Below are positions 35,480 to 45,888 of a stretch of DNA of 64,000 nucleotides, piece after piece. Position 1 is the stretch's first letter, and every line of letters starts with the position of its first letter. Source of the DNA: Pseudomonadota bacterium (lineage in GTDB: Bacteria; Pseudomonadota; Gammaproteobacteria; Pseudomonadales; Oleiphilaceae); NCBI GenBank assembly GCA_002747395.1, contig PDPE01000028.1, forward strand, positions 95,623 to 159,622, written 5' to 3'. The translations under genes and the position numbers were made by a program. A model generated the notes under the pieces. That model saw only the letters and a program-made list of their open reading frames with translations, was not told the DNA's origin and did not search any database.

Positions 35480-38400
35480 CTACCTGTAGGTAATGATCAG
35501 CTTCGGCCGCAAGGCAGGAGCTTCGTCATATTCCTTGCTGTAGAAACGTTTGATGTTATTGTTTCCACTAATACTGCCAAGTTTCCAACCGTAGTTGACA
35601 TCCCCGTTCGAGATAGCCTGTACGGCTTCCGTGACGTCGAAATCAACCCAGCCTGGAGACCAATCGGTCGACGCTTCCGCATCCGGGGTAGAAATAATGT
35701 CGCTACCGATTCCTTCTGCCCCTGGTGATGACCAGGCCTCCGTGGCACTTGCATTATTCCAGGTCACCCCGGTTTCCTGCCAATCGCGCAACACGCGATA
35801 CAACCCGAATCGATGGTCGTAACTGCTGTACTTGTACAGACTTACCACTGCCGACTCAATTTGAGCTCCTCGTGGCACGGGGCCGCCTTCGTCGGTAAAT
35901 ACGCTGAATCGAATCAAATCTGCGCAATGGCTGGGATGATTCAACAGGTTGATTCGTGACCCGAAATTCAGATTGCCATGCCAGCGAGACAAATAGCTGT
36001 CGCGGGTTCCCGAGTAACCGTCCACCCCGTTCTGAAGGGTGACTTCATAGCTATTGGCCAACTCGCGGACTTCGATGCCTGTCGACTCGGAAGTGGCGTT
36101 ACCATCGACGGGGTCGACAACAACAGCAGTTATCTGATGGGTACCTTCCAGGGCCCCGGACCAGGTGTATTGGTATGGCACAGCGGCCGTCTGACCCAAC
36201 AGGATTCCGTCAGCGTAGAACTCGACTCCGGTCACCGTCGCATTGGGGTCATCGTCAACTGTTGCGGTTAACAGGATGTCAGTACCCGCATCATACACCG
36301 CTCCATCAGCAGGACTGGTCAGAGCGACGACAGGAGCGGGATCGGGATCGGGAACAGGAGGCTCATCCATGTTATACGTGATGATCAATTTTGGCCGCAG
36401 GGCCGGATCATCGGCATATTCCCGGCTGTAGAAGCGTTTGGTGTTGCTGTTTCCGCCAAGGCTGTCCATCTTCCAGCCATAATTGACGTCCCCATTGGCC
36501 ATGGCCTGCACCGCCGCCGTGACATCGAAATCGACCCAACCCGGAGACCAGCCGATCGATGCCTGCGCATCCGGGGTTGCCAGGATATCACTGCCAACTC
36601 CTTTTGCCCCTGGTTGACTCCAGGCCTCAGTGGCACTGACATTGTTCCATGACACCCCGGTTTCCTGCCAATCCCGCAAAACGCGATGCAGCCCGAACTG
36701 ATGGTCATAACTGCTGTATTTGTACAGGCTTACCACTGCCGATTCAATCTGCGCTCCCCGTGGCACAGGGCCGCCTTCGTCAGCAAATACACTGAATCGG
36801 AGCAAATCTGCACAGTGGCCGGGATGATTCAACAAATAGGCTCGTGACCCAAAATTCAGGTTGCCATGCCAGAGAGACAAGTAACTGTCGCGGGTTCCCG
36901 AATAACCGTTCACCCCGTTCTGAAGGATGACTTCATTGCTACCGGTCGACTCGCGGACTTCGATGCCTATCGACCCGGAAGTGGCGTTACCATCGACGGG
37001 ATCGACTGCAACTGCTGTCAGTTGATGGTCGCCGGCCGATGCATCAGACCAGTTGTATTGATACGGCTCACTGGTAACCTGACTCAGCAAAACTCCGTCA
37101 GCGTAAAATTCAACACCCGTTAATGTTGAATTGACATCAGCATCGACCGCCGCAGACAAAAGAATCTGAGAACCCGCGGTGTATGTCGCACCTTCAGTCG
37201 GACTCAATAATGATATGACAGGTCTCTGGGTGTCGGCTACAGTCGGGTCTGTTCCCGCCTGATATTCTTCCAGGTTGGACAGGCCGTCCCCATCGGCATC
37301 CTGCTGAGCGTCATCGGGGTCGAGCGGATCAAGCCCATGCTGATTTTCATACACATCAGGCATGCCATCTTCATCAGAGTCAACAACCGTATTTCCCGGG
37401 CGCACCCAGCCGACCGGTTTATAAATCCAGATATTCCCCAGGGTATGGCCCTGCAATGTCAGAAATGCGTTCAGGTTGGGAATAAATTTCCATTTTCCCA
37501 AAATACCTGTTCCCACATCATCCAGCGGCACCGGGGCATTCGGCGAAGGTTGTTTTACCAGTGTCCAGCCTGTTGGCTGGACTGTTTCGGGTGCCTGCAG
37601 CGCCCAGACAGTTCCGCCCCCGCCCCATAACATGAATCGCTTTTGAACGGGATCGTAATCCATACCAAAAGCCGGTAGTTTCCCGAAATTGAACTGACCA
37701 CTCGGATCGTCAGGTACAAAAGTGTAATCCCGGTTGCCAGGACCTGCGTTGCCGAGATCCCAATAGGTAAACTTGTCACTGGCTGTTCGGAGGAAAATAT
37801 CAAGTTCGGGATAATACGCGCCAGTTCCTGCACCCGCTCCGCCGTTCCAGTATTGCCCGACCTTCTGCCACTCATCAAGGGCAGGATTATCCATATCATT
37901 TACTGTGTATTTGTAAAGCGCCATGGCAGTACCGCCGGATCGTGCGCTGACATAGACGACATCCTTCCCGTTTTCCTCTGTATAGCCAGTCGCTCCGTTG
38001 ACGAAGCTTGCGGGTAATGACGTACTGCCAGGAAAATGCCCGTTTGCATCCCTGTTTTCCCACATTTCACCACCGACTATCTCAGGGTGGGAACCACCAC
38101 GCTTGACATGGGAGCCTGTCGTTCCTCCCACCTTGTCAGGGGCAGCCAGGCCCGGATTAAACATATAGGGGCCTGTGGGGCTCATTCCGTCGGGATTATC
38201 GGGGTCTTCCCGCATATACTTGCCACCGTGATTGTAGCCGGCGCCACCAAATGTCAGAAAGCGATCTGCAATTGGCAGGAAAACACTGTTATCGTAGGTA
38301 TGCGCGGAAGACGGGGCAGCATCTGCTCCGTCCTCTGCCATCCACACTTTGTAGTACCCGTTCAGCAAGCTGATTTCGCTTGGCAGGGAAGCGCGTTCCC

Positions 38401-39154
38401 ATTGCCGGGTCGAACCGCGCCAGCGATAAACATCATTCCCGGACGAATTGGCATGTCCGCCACCGTATAATATCAGGTCACCCCGATTGGAATCCCACGC
38501 AAATGAACTCCAGGCCTGGATAATTTTAGCCGGGCTCGAAGGACCGGCACCATTCAATGGCTGAAGATCAGACGGCGCCCAAACGTCCTGAAAAAAATTG
38601 AGATTGACTCTGACCCAGTCACCTTCATCAAGCTCTTCCACAATATCCAGCAATTCACTCAGGTTGGCAGACCCGGCCTGCTCCGGTTCCCGGGATGAGG
38701 GTGTGCTGCCTTCCTCACGCTGACCGAATTCCGGCTTTGCTTTTTCAGGTCTGGGCGGGGCAGGCGGGAGAGATCGTTTATCGATCACAGGTTCCAGCAC
38801 GTACAAATCCAGCGTTTTCCTGAAAGTCGTATCAGAATAGTCAACCAGCTCTATCTCGATTTGATAAAAGCCAGCCTTGGCGGGTGTCCCGCTCAACACT
38901 CCCGAATCCGGGTTCAACTCCAGCCCTGCTGGCAATTTCCCGACAGTTGACCATTGCACGGAGTACATACCCTCACTGGCTTCCAGCTTGACCGAGTAAT
39001 ATTGATTAGCGTCTGCCAACGGCAATTTTTCAGTTTTGATTCCCCATTCTGACTGTGCTGCCACAATGGAATAACCAAACATGAAGAAAACGAATACTGA
39101 CGCTGACAGCCAGCGGACAGCTTTGGCGGGTAGCCAGAAGTGAAAATAACTCAT
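35480..39154 (-). CDS. Large secreted DNRLRE/Ig-like repeat protein
   Basis: 1224 aa. A signal peptide (residues 1-34) is followed by a He_PIG-type Ig domain ([31 protein letters not shown]), a central ~450-aa region with Gly/Trp-rich repeats resembling a beta-propeller, thrombospondin-3-like Ca motifs ([19 protein letters not shown]), and two copies of an Ig-like domain plus a DNRLRE domain (residues ~640-930 and ~935-1224). DNRLRE domains occur on extracellular and wall-bound proteins of unknown binding. AGGAGAG precedes ATG 39154. It is probably a surface or secreted adhesin or carbohydrate-binding protein. Confidence 0.8.
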   Translation of the reverse strand: MSYFHFWLPAKAVRWLSASVFVFFMFGYSIVAAQSEWGIKTEKLPLADANQYYSVKLEASEGMYSVQWSTVGKLPAGLELNPDSGVLSGTPAKAGFYQIEIELVDYSDTTFRKTLDLYVLEPVIDKRSLPPAPPRPEKAKPEFGQREEGSTPSSREPEQAGSANLSELLDIVEELDEGDWVRVNLNFFQDVWAPSDLQPLNGAGPSSPAKIIQAWSSFAWDSNRGDLILYGGGHANSSGNDVYRWRGSTRQWERASLPSEISLLNGYYKVWMAEDGADAAPSSAHTYDNSVFLPIADRFLTFGGAGYNHGGKYMREDPDNPDGMSPTGPYMFNPGLAAPDKVGGTTGSHVKRGGSHPEIVGGEMWENRDANGHFPGSTSLPASFVNGATGYTEENGKDVVYVSARSGGTAMALYKYTVNDMDNPALDEWQKVGQYWNGGAGAGTGAYYPELDIFLRTASDKFTYWDLGNAGPGNRDYTFVPDDPSGQFNFGKLPAFGMDYDPVQKRFMLWGGGGTVWALQAPETVQPTGWTLVKQPSPNAPVPLDDVGTGILGKWKFIPNLNAFLTLQGHTLGNIWIYKPVGWVRPGNTVVDSDEDGMPDVYENQHGLDPLDPDDAQQDADGDGLSNLEEYQAGTDPTVADTQRPVISLLSPTEGATYTAGSQILLSAAVDADVNSTLTGVEFYADGVLLSQVTSEPYQYNWSDASAGDHQLTAVAVDPVDGNATSGSIGIEVRESTGSNEVILQNGVNGYSGTRDSYLSLWHGNLNFGSRAYLLNHPGHCADLLRFSVFADEGGPVPRGAQIESAVVSLYKYSSYDHQFGLHRVLRDWQETGVSWNNVSATEAWSQPGAKGVGSDILATPDAQASIGWSPGWVDFDVTAAVQAMANGDVNYGWKMDSLGGNSNTKRFYSREYADDPALRPKLIITYNMDEPPVPDPDPAPVVALTSPADGAVYDAGTDILLTATVDDDPNATVTGVEFYADGILLGQTAAVPYQYTWSGALEGTHQITAVVVDPVDGNATSESTGIEVRELANSYEVTLQNGVDGYSGTRDSYLSRWHGNLNFGSRINLLNHPSHCADLIRFSVFTDEGGPVPRGAQIESAVVSLYKYSSYDHRFGLYRVLRDWQETGVTWNNASATEAWSSPGAEGIGSDIISTPDAEASTDWSPGWVDFDVTEAVQAISNGDVNYGWKLGSISGNNNIKRFYSKEYDEAPALRPKLIITYR
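35483..37218 (-). repeat. Direct duplication of ~850 bp (Ig + DNRLRE unit)
   Basis: The stretches at about 35483-36330 and 36368-37218 are near-copies in the same orientation, with long identical runs (for example the [20 protein letters not shown] segment in both). The divergence looks small, so the duplication is recent or kept alike by recombination. Limits are approximate. Confidence 0.85.
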
Positions 39155-39422
39155 ACTCTCTCCTGTGATGTCGAACTTCCGTGCTGATAAAACAGAGTTG
39201 GTTTTCGATCGGTAATCCTTCTTTTATTGAGAGGACTTGCCTGGTTGACGGTTGTCTGTTTAACATTCGATCGAGTGATAAGATGATACAGACTCGATAA
39301 CTGAAACAAAAGAAAAAATCGGTCTGAATCCGGCACAATTTCATTGCACCTGGAAAAAACACCAGAGAAAAGCCGCCAAAACGGTTCCAGAATGTGCCCC
39401 CTGGCACGCCCTGCTGCGATTT

Positions 39423-39920
39423 TCAGGTTAAACAGGATTGCAGCAACTCGTCCATTTCCCGCCAGAGGCTCTCGCACAAACCGGCCCGATATGCAGATTG
39501 TCTGAACTGCTCATGTTCAGCCACGTACATGGCCAGCTTTTCAGTATGATTCTGGTTCACACAGGCAGTCAGATTCGACAGCCGGTCGGCGGCCTTGACG
39601 ACCAGCGCGATGAACAGGTCGGGTTGCACCAGAGACAGTTTGTGGTTGGTTCGTTTTTTTCTCTCGGCCCGGTCGGCGCCGGGTTCATCAGTCAGGATTT
39701 GTACACAGTCGGCAACAAATTTACCAAAATGATCTTCAATCTCGGCGATGGTCGCATCGGTGTCTTCAACCACATCATGCAGGTAAGCCACTTGCACCGC
39801 CTGCTCACCCCAGGGTTCAACGATTTTCGCGACGCTATCCAGATGACGGGAATAGGGAAAAACGCCATACTTCTGGTCTGCATGATATTTGATAGCGAAG
39901 TTTCGGGCGGATCGGATCAC
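39423..39920 (-). CDS. HD-domain hydrolase, MESH1/SpoT-hydrolase-like
   Basis: 165 aa, only the hydrolase half of a RelA/SpoT protein. Motifs: FPYSRHLDSVAKIV, LHDVVEDTDAT (HD plus the ED pair of (p)ppGpp hydrolases) and KAADRLSNLTA. By family it may be a small alarmone hydrolase or a related nucleotide hydrolase. GTG 39920 with GAGAG upstream gives MIRSARNFAIKYH. The 268-bp gap to the next leftward gene (39155-39422) shows no clear feature. Confidence 0.72.
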   Translation of the reverse strand: MIRSARNFAIKYHADQKYGVFPYSRHLDSVAKIVEPWGEQAVQVAYLHDVVEDTDATIAEIEDHFGKFVADCVQILTDEPGADRAERKKRTNHKLSLVQPDLFIALVVKAADRLSNLTACVNQNHTEKLAMYVAEHEQFRQSAYRAGLCESLWREMDELLQSCLT

Positions 39921-39932
39921 AATTCTACTCTC

Positions 39933-40105
39933 TTTGGCTAATGCTTTGGCTAATGCTCGTTGTGGTCAGGTTATATCCCGCTCACTCCCACAGGCAGCCT
40001 GGACAGATAAGGCTTATCCCGTGCGGGTGAACACTCACATCAAGTTTACCAAACAATCACCGGCTATATTTGCATACTCGAAATTTGCATACTCGAAAAT
40101 AGCCG
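39933..40105. repeat. Short tandem duplications and a hairpin in the 39.9-40.2 kb gap
   Basis: TTTGGCTAATGC occurs twice (39933-39956). ATTTGCATACTCGAA occurs twice (40068-40097), enclosed by CGGCTAT (40061-40067) and ATAGCCG (40099-40105), which pair. The 249-bp gap between divergent genes holds no ORF that I trust. Confidence 0.7.
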
Positions 40106-40169
40106 CATAAACTCCCGACCTTTTGGCAACAGGATTAATTGTGCAACTATTTACTGTGGAACCATTACC

Positions 40170-41252
40170 GTGGAACTATTGAATCTGGAATTTTTAGGGC
40201 AACCATTAAGGCTGGAGGCTGCCATGTCAGGGTGGCAGCGGTTATTCTGGAATAATCAACCGGTTTCCGAACGATCGGCATCGGCACAATCGGAAGGCTT
40301 GACAGAGCACCGGTTTCAACTGCAATCCGCTGAAACCACTCTTCATTGCCAGCTTCGCATTAGTCTCACATGGGCTCCACTGCAAGTTCAATACAGCCTG
40401 CTGGTGAATGGTGAACAGATTCAGAGCGGCACCGCAGACGAGCAGCAGATCACCCGGCAAACACCAAAACAGGACATGCCCGTAAAAAGGCCGTTTAGCG
40501 CTGTCGGGTTATTGTCTCTCGGATTTAAACTGCTTAAAAGCGCCAAAGTGATCAAGGTCGTACTGGCCGGTGCCAGCCTTGCTGCCTATTCCTGGTTTTT
40601 CTCATTCCAGTTCGCCCTGGCGCTGATCGCCTGCCTGGTCTTCCATGAATATGGCCATATTCGGGCCATGCGCCATTTTGGCATGAACACCAAAGGCATT
40701 TACCTGATTCCGTTTTTGGGCGGGCTTGCCGTCGGTGAAGACAAAATCAACACCCGCTGGCAGAATGTGGTGATCTCCATCATGGGCCCGACATTCGGCC
40801 TGATTCTGTCTATGGCCTGCATGCTGGCCTATTGGCTGACCGGCAACCTCCTTTTTGCCGGTCTGGCTTCTTTCAATGCCCTGCTCAACCTGTTCAACCT
40901 GCTGCCCATCCTGCCTCTGGACGGGGGACACATCCTGAAAAGCATCGCTTTCTCCATGAACAGCAAGGTCGGTATAACCCTGTGTGGCGCAGGTGCAGCC
41001 CTGGGTGTTTACCTGAGCTATACCCTTGGCCTGGCGTTGCTTGGCTTCCTGTTGCTGATAGGAAGTATTGAAATCCTGATTGAATGGCGAAACCGGCAAC
41101 ACAGCCTGTTATTACCGCTGGATCGTTACGGGCAGGTCTTTTCGACTGTCTGGTATTTACTGACAATAGCCGCCCTGACGGGAATCATCTGGTATTTTTC
41201 CGGCCTGGGTGACGCACTGCTGGGGCTACCGCTCAGAATTTTGCAAAGCTGA
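40170..41252 (+). CDS. Site-2-type zinc metalloprotease (M50 family)
   Basis: 360 aa. A soluble N-terminal ~110 residues precedes a membrane core. The zinc motif VFHEYGHIRAM (HExxH variant HEYGH) lies near residue 157 and the third ligand motif NLLPILPLDGGHIL near residue 250. Such proteases cut substrates inside the membrane. The substrate is unknown; no anti-sigma partner is adjacent. The start (GTG 40170) is weakly supported; ATG at codon 19 (MSGWQRLF) is possible. Confidence 0.82.
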   Translation: MELLNLEFLGQPLRLEAAMSGWQRLFWNNQPVSERSASAQSEGLTEHRFQLQSAETTLHCQLRISLTWAPLQVQYSLLVNGEQIQSGTADEQQITRQTPKQDMPVKRPFSAVGLLSLGFKLLKSAKVIKVVLAGASLAAYSWFFSFQFALALIACLVFHEYGHIRAMRHFGMNTKGIYLIPFLGGLAVGEDKINTRWQNVVISIMGPTFGLILSMACMLAYWLTGNLLFAGLASFNALLNLFNLLPILPLDGGHILKSIAFSMNSKVGITLCGAGAALGVYLSYTLGLALLGFLLLIGSIEILIEWRNRQHSLLLPLDRYGQVFSTVWYLLTIAALTGIIWYFSGLGDALLGLPLRILQS

Positions 41253-41413
41253 CTGACAACCGGTCAACCAGGCATTCCAGCCAGGCGCTCATGTTTGCCC
41301 GGAAGTTGTATCGTTTTCTGATAAGTGGGTAAAATGCCTTTGGCAGGCATCAAGCCAAACTTTTCCAACCCGACCTTATCCAACCAGGAACAAGGAACAA
41401 GAGGAAGTACAGA

Positions 41414-42076
41414 GTGATTCAAGATTTCAAAGGTGACGAATCCTGGCGTATGTTCAGAATAATGAGCGAATTTACGGAAGGTTTTGACAAACTGAGCAAC
41501 CTGGGTTTTGCTATCTCCATTTTTGGTTCGGCACGCACCGCACCAGACCACCCCTGCTACCGGGAAACCGTCAAACTGAGTGAAAAACTCGCCCGAAACG
41601 GGTTTGCTGTCATTTCGGGTGGTGGCCCCGGTATTATGGAAGCGGCCAACAAGGGGGCATACCAGGCAGGCGGGAAATCTATCGGGCTGAATATCAAATT
41701 ACCCATGGAACAAAAGCCCAACCCCTACCAGAACATTCCAATGGAATTTAACTACTTTTTTGCCCGCAAAGTCATGTTCGTCAAATACTCGATGGGCTAT
41801 GTGGGTATGCCCGGCGGCTTCGGCACAATGGATGAGGTATTTGAGTCACTCACCCTGATGCAAACCCACAGAGTTTACCCGATCCCGATTGTACTCTTTG
41901 GCAGTCAGTTCTGGACAGGGTTGCTCGACTGGATCAAATCGTCGATGGAATCAAATGCCTACATCAATCACTCTGATCTTGATCTGATCCAGGTCACTGA
42001 CGACATCGACGAAATTGTCGAGATCATGGTCAGGCATCGCGACTGGAAGCAGGCCAAAATCGAGAACAAGGATTAA
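41414..42076 (+). CDS. LOG family protein (TIGR00730-like phosphoribohydrolase)
   Basis: 220 aa. The Rossmann-like motifs ISGGGPGIMEAANKGA and MPGGFGTMDEVFE are the LOG signature. Members cleave the ribosyl bond of nucleoside 5'-monophosphates (cytokinin-activating LOG in plants; PpnN-like roles in bacteria). GTG 41414 is preceded by GAGGAA. It lies 161 bp after the M50 gene and is followed by a short repeat-bearing gap. Confidence 0.9.
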   Translation: MIQDFKGDESWRMFRIMSEFTEGFDKLSNLGFAISIFGSARTAPDHPCYRETVKLSEKLARNGFAVISGGGPGIMEAANKGAYQAGGKSIGLNIKLPMEQKPNPYQNIPMEFNYFFARKVMFVKYSMGYVGMPGGFGTMDEVFESLTLMQTHRVYPIPIVLFGSQFWTGLLDWIKSSMESNAYINHSDLDLIQVTDDIDEIVEIMVRHRDWKQAKIENKD

Positions 42077-42126
42077 TTGCCGATCATTCCAGAAACCGAT
42101 CCCGCCCTGTCAGCCTGACTGCCTTA

Positions 42127-42165
42127 TTACCTTGTTACCTTGTTACCTTGTTACCTTGTTACCTG
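42127..42165. repeat. 8-bp tandem repeat TTACCTTG
   Basis: Four full copies and a partial fifth of TTACCTTG lie between the convergent LOG and patatin genes. No function is evident; slippage-prone. Confidence 0.9.
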
Positions 42166-42188
42166 ACAAGGTAGAGGCATCAGAGACA

Positions 42189-43265
42189 TCAGGCACATTC
42201 AACCCGGCCGGCAATATCACCACTTTGGGCCAGAGCCAGAAACTCCTCTCCCAGTTTCAGACTGGCATCGACACATTGCTGCCAGACACGCATTCGCTCC
42301 CCGTCATCCAACCGGGTGAAATCTTTTCTGTCAGAGATACGACCATAAGGCAGCGCTTTTACAAACTCCGGTGAAGGAGCCAGAATAACCACGTTGTTAA
42401 TCAGATAAGCCGGTGCAATACGTGACTGATAAAACTTGTCAAACCAGCCGGGCACCAAATGCGGATAAAAATGAGGGTACAGGATCAAACCGTCAAAATG
42501 GGTCATTAACGAGGGCACGGGATGATAATCAAGCACGCCGCCATCCCGGTAGTAACCATCACTGACGCCGGCAATAGATCGAACTGCGGGTAACACAAGC
42601 GGGATGGAAGCAGTGGCAAGCAGTGCCTGGCGAAAATTGGCATTCTCCAGTTGATGGCACTCCGTTCGGAATCTGTCTCCCTGAAAAACCGGCAGCAAAT
42701 CCGGGTGCGAAGAAAACACGACCCGCTCAAATAATCCCGTCAGCGAGTTTCTGCCTGTAACATTGAGCAAAGCGGCCTGCAGCATGGCCAGAGACAACCT
42801 GACAAAATGATCGGAAGCCAATAATCCCTTACTGCGAATCAGGCCGATATGCAGCTTGTACTGAGGATGCTGCAACACTTCGTCTATCTGCCCGTCACTC
42901 AGATAATCATCAAGAATCCTCACGGCCTGTTCGGCCACCACCTCCGGTTTCACTTTTTTATCATAGACCTGCGCCATATAGGCTACAGCCAACCGCTCCA
43001 GCGCCTCACCCGGCTGCCGCTCCGCCGCAGCCGCCAGTTTCCAGGCACCGATCGACGTACCATACAAGTGAAGCGGCGAATCCCGGCCAGCCAGCCAGGT
43101 TTCAAATATCGCCCGATCCAGACCATAGATCGACAACCACTTTGCCGCACCGGAAGCGGCAAACACCGCACTCACATCATCCGGGTTCAATCCGTTATTG
43201 CGAATATGACGATAAGCCTTTGGCCCGGCTATTATTTTCAAATTTGACACTGGTAACACTCTCAT
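42189..43265 (-). CDS. Patatin-like phospholipase
   Basis: 358 aa. The nucleophile elbow is YGTSIGAWK (GxSxG) near residue 86 and the catalytic Asp is in RDGGVLDYH near residue 230. The domain begins at IIAGPKAYRHIRNNGLNPDD and is preceded by no signal. Likely a cytosolic acyl hydrolase acting on phospholipids. The frame extends upstream to 43520, but the extra 85 residues are poor in protein-like pattern and partly coded by a 17-bp repeat, so ATG 43265 is preferred. Confidence 0.82.
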   Translation of the reverse strand: MRVLPVSNLKIIAGPKAYRHIRNNGLNPDDVSAVFAASGAAKWLSIYGLDRAIFETWLAGRDSPLHLYGTSIGAWKLAAAAERQPGEALERLAVAYMAQVYDKKVKPEVVAEQAVRILDDYLSDGQIDEVLQHPQYKLHIGLIRSKGLLASDHFVRLSLAMLQAALLNVTGRNSLTGLFERVVFSSHPDLLPVFQGDRFRTECHQLENANFRQALLATASIPLVLPAVRSIAGVSDGYYRDGGVLDYHPVPSLMTHFDGLILYPHFYPHLVPGWFDKFYQSRIAPAYLINNVVILAPSPEFVKALPYGRISDRKDFTRLDDGERMRVWQQCVDASLKLGEEFLALAQSGDIAGRVECA

Positions 43266-43435
43266 CTCGATAATCTGACTGACGTTCTGCCAATGGTAAG
43301 TGATAAAAAGGTCGAATAACAGATGCCAAAGCGGACAATTTATCGAGAGCGCGTAAAACCCCGTACTTCTAGAGGATGTCAACTTCGTATAGAGCCAACA
43401 GATCACCAAAATGGCCGATAAATCGGCGACACCAA

Positions 43436-43486
43436 ACCGGCATTGAAGAAAAACCGGCATTGAAGAAAAACCGGCATTAAAGAAAA
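43436..43486. repeat. 17-bp tandem repeat, three copies
   Basis: ACCGGCATTGAAGAAAA is present three times (43436-43452, 43453-43469, 43470-43486 with one change) between the photolyase stop and the patatin start. Confidence 0.9.
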
Positions 43487-43516
43487 CAAAAGGCTCGCAC
43501 AGGCCTGCTTTATCAT

Positions 43517-44950
43517 TCATCGGGAGAAACAGGCCTTTACCCGTTTCACCGCCTCACCGTGCTCCACGATTGGCAAGTCATACCCTGCGGAATTGGCCTG
43601 CCCTTCACTCGGCCGATGAATGGACTTGTCATCCAGATGCCTGAGCTCTGGCAGGTACTTTCGAATAAACTCACCCCGGGGATCGAACCTTTCAGATTGC
43701 CGGTAAGGGTTAAAAACCCTGAAATAGGGAACTGCGTCTACCCCGGTCGATGCGCTCCATTGCCAGCCACCATTGTTGGAAGCCAGATCCCCATCAATCA
43801 GATGCGACATAAAAAACTGTTCACCGAGTCGCCAGTCAACAAACAAATCCTTGGTTAAAAACATGGCCGTCACCATACGGAGCCGGTTGTGCATCCAGCC
43901 GGTTTCAGTCAATTGCCTCATTGCTGCATCGACAATCGGGTACCCGGTTCGACCTGATGCCCAGCGATGCAAGATGGCCTCATCCCTGCTCCAGGGCAGT
44001 TGATCTGTTTCCGGCCTGAATGGTTTGCCTTTACAAAGCTGCGGGAAGAAAAAGAGTAAATGCCGATAAAACTCTCGCCACAGAAGCTCGTTAATCCAGG
44101 CATCAATCCCCTTGTTGCCCCCGGTTAACCGGCCCTGATTCATAGACACGGCTGCATGCAGGCATTGGCGAGTGGAAATAATCCCGGTTGCCAGATAGGG
44201 AGAAAGAGCGCTGGTGGCATCCAGTGAAGGGATATCTCGCTGCTCGGCATAACAGGTGGCTTGCTCATCGACGAACCGGTTCAATCGCTCATGTGCATAA
44301 TCCTCTCCGGCAGGCCAAAGGTCGTCAACCGACGAACACAAACGCACCCGCTTCAAAGGGGATAAATCCGTAATACTGCCAGTCTCGCTTTGTCCCGCCA
44401 TCCCGCTTTGTCCGGCCACCTCGCTTTGTCGGGCAGGCTGGAAATGCAAGGGTCTGATCCGGTAATCGGCACTGCGATAAAAGGCACGTCTGAATGCAGA
44501 AAACACCTTGTATGGCTCACCGGATCTGTTTTGAATCTGGCCCGGTTCGACCAGACACTGGTCATTCGAGGCAATCAGGCTGTGCCCTGCTGAAGCCAGT
44601 GCCTGCCTGACCAAACAGGTTAAATCAGCTTCATTGACTTCATACTCGTGATTACAGAACACATGATGACAATTGACCCGCTTCACGTAATCCGTCATCA
44701 ACCCCGGAATGCGCTGAAAAACTCCGGCATTGAGCACCACCAGAGGAACATGCAACGCAGCCAATGAATCAGAAAGCGCGTTTAATTGCCTGATGATCAG
44801 GGATCGTTTGACCAGAGACACCTGGTGCGAATCCCACTGCTGCTCACACAAAAAATATACGCCCACAACCGGCCCGGCAGCCATTGCAGCCATGAGCGCA
44901 GGATTATCCCTCACTCTCAAGTCACTTCGGAACCACATGATGTTTACCAT
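43517..44950 (-). CDS. phrB: Deoxyribodipyrimidine photolyase
   Basis: 477 aa, normal for class I CPD photolyases. It repairs UV-induced pyrimidine dimers using blue light and FAD. The N-terminal antenna domain begins MVNIMWFRSDLRVRDNPAL; the C-terminal FAD domain holds WINELLWREFYRHLLF, TGYPIVDAAMRQLTETGWMH followed by NRLRMV, and DGDLASNNGGWQWSASTG. A short repeat (AGQSxMAGQS, residues ~178-192) lies in the inter-domain linker and is coded by an imperfect ~18-bp DNA repeat. It is followed closely by the patatin region. Confidence 0.95.
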   Translation of the reverse strand: MVNIMWFRSDLRVRDNPALMAAMAAGPVVGVYFLCEQQWDSHQVSLVKRSLIIRQLNALSDSLAALHVPLVVLNAGVFQRIPGLMTDYVKRVNCHHVFCNHEYEVNEADLTCLVRQALASAGHSLIASNDQCLVEPGQIQNRSGEPYKVFSAFRRAFYRSADYRIRPLHFQPARQSEVAGQSGMAGQSETGSITDLSPLKRVRLCSSVDDLWPAGEDYAHERLNRFVDEQATCYAEQRDIPSLDATSALSPYLATGIISTRQCLHAAVSMNQGRLTGGNKGIDAWINELLWREFYRHLLFFFPQLCKGKPFRPETDQLPWSRDEAILHRWASGRTGYPIVDAAMRQLTETGWMHNRLRMVTAMFLTKDLFVDWRLGEQFFMSHLIDGDLASNNGGWQWSASTGVDAVPYFRVFNPYRQSERFDPRGEFIRKYLPELRHLDDKSIHRPSEGQANSAGYDLPIVEHGEAVKRVKACFSR

Positions 44951-44965
44951 ACCGGAGCCGGCCTC

Positions 44966-45727
44966 CTAGCCGGGCTGCAAGCGCACAGCGCTGTCCAGAC
45001 GCACGGTTTCACCATTCATCACTGCGTTCTCAACCATATACTGAACCAGTGCGCCAAATTCTCTGGCCTCACCCAATCGGGAAGGAAACGGGAGGCCGGC
45101 GACCAGGGCATCCTGAATTTCCCGGGAAAACGATTCCATCATGGGTGTCTTGAACAAACCTGGCGCTATGGTATTCACACGTATTCCAAAACGTGCCAGT
45201 TCACGGGCAGCGGGCAGGGTCAAACTCACCACCCCGCCTTTTGATGCCGAATACGCTGCCTGACCAATTTGCCCTTCAAAGGCGGCGATAGAAGCGGTGT
45301 TAATCACAATTCCCCGCTCCCCGTCGGCGTTAGGCTCCCGGTGCTGCATCTGGTCTGCCGCCAGTCTCATTATGTTGAAGGTGCCAACCAGGTTGACATT
45401 TATGGCTGTACTGAAAGCAGACAGGCTCATCGGGCCGTTTTTTCCCAGTATCCGCCCGGCTGTGCCAATGCCGGCACAATTCACCGCGATGCCGCACGGC
45501 CCCAGTTGCTCCTGGCAGGTTGCCAATGCCCGCTCGGCGCTCTTCGCATCGGCAACATTGCACTCAACCGCCAGGCCACCCAGCTCTTCCGCCAGTGAAC
45601 GCGCCTTGTCTGTCTGCAAGTCCAACAGCGCAACCTTGGCTCCTGCTTCCGACAGAACACGAGCGGTACCTTCTCCCAGACCGGAAGCGCCGCCGCTGAT
45701 GACCGCTGTAACTCCCTGAATCTCCAT
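44966..45727 (-). CDS. SDR-family 3-hydroxyacyl-CoA dehydrogenase-like
   Basis: 253 aa. The NAD motif VISGGASGLGEGTARVL (residues ~9-25), NCAGIGTAG, and the catalytic YSASKGG with upstream Ser in INTASIAAF are typical of short-chain dehydrogenases; the overall pattern matches 3-hydroxyacyl-CoA dehydrogenase type 2 (HSD10-like). It probably acts in fatty or branched-chain acid breakdown. GGGAG lies 6 nt before ATG 45727. It stops 16 bp before the photolyase start and may be co-transcribed. Confidence 0.87.
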   Translation of the reverse strand: MEIQGVTAVISGGASGLGEGTARVLSEAGAKVALLDLQTDKARSLAEELGGLAVECNVADAKSAERALATCQEQLGPCGIAVNCAGIGTAGRILGKNGPMSLSAFSTAINVNLVGTFNIMRLAADQMQHREPNADGERGIVINTASIAAFEGQIGQAAYSASKGGVVSLTLPAARELARFGIRVNTIAPGLFKTPMMESFSREIQDALVAGLPFPSRLGEAREFGALVQYMVENAVMNGETVRLDSAVRLQPG

Positions 45728-45839
45728 ACTGATCTCCCAAATACAAGAAAAACGAACTGATATAATTGCTATTGTGATCGCTATCTGGCGCTGACACAAA
45801 CCTGATAATCCGGTTTACCGGGCGCCAGGCTTGCAACGC

Positions 45840-45867
45840 ATCAATTTCCAGCTATCAATTTCCAGCT
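45840..45867. repeat. 14-bp tandem duplication
   Basis: ATCAATTTCCAGCT occurs twice directly after the stop region of the PfkB gene and upstream of the SDR gene. Confidence 0.9.
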
Positions 45868-45888
45868 ATCATTATTACCAAAAATCAA

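Noticed and set aside
43266..43520. 85-aa N-terminal extension of the patatin-like protein.
   Set aside because: Overlaps the photolyase end, is partly coded by a 17-bp repeat and lacks protein-like pattern.
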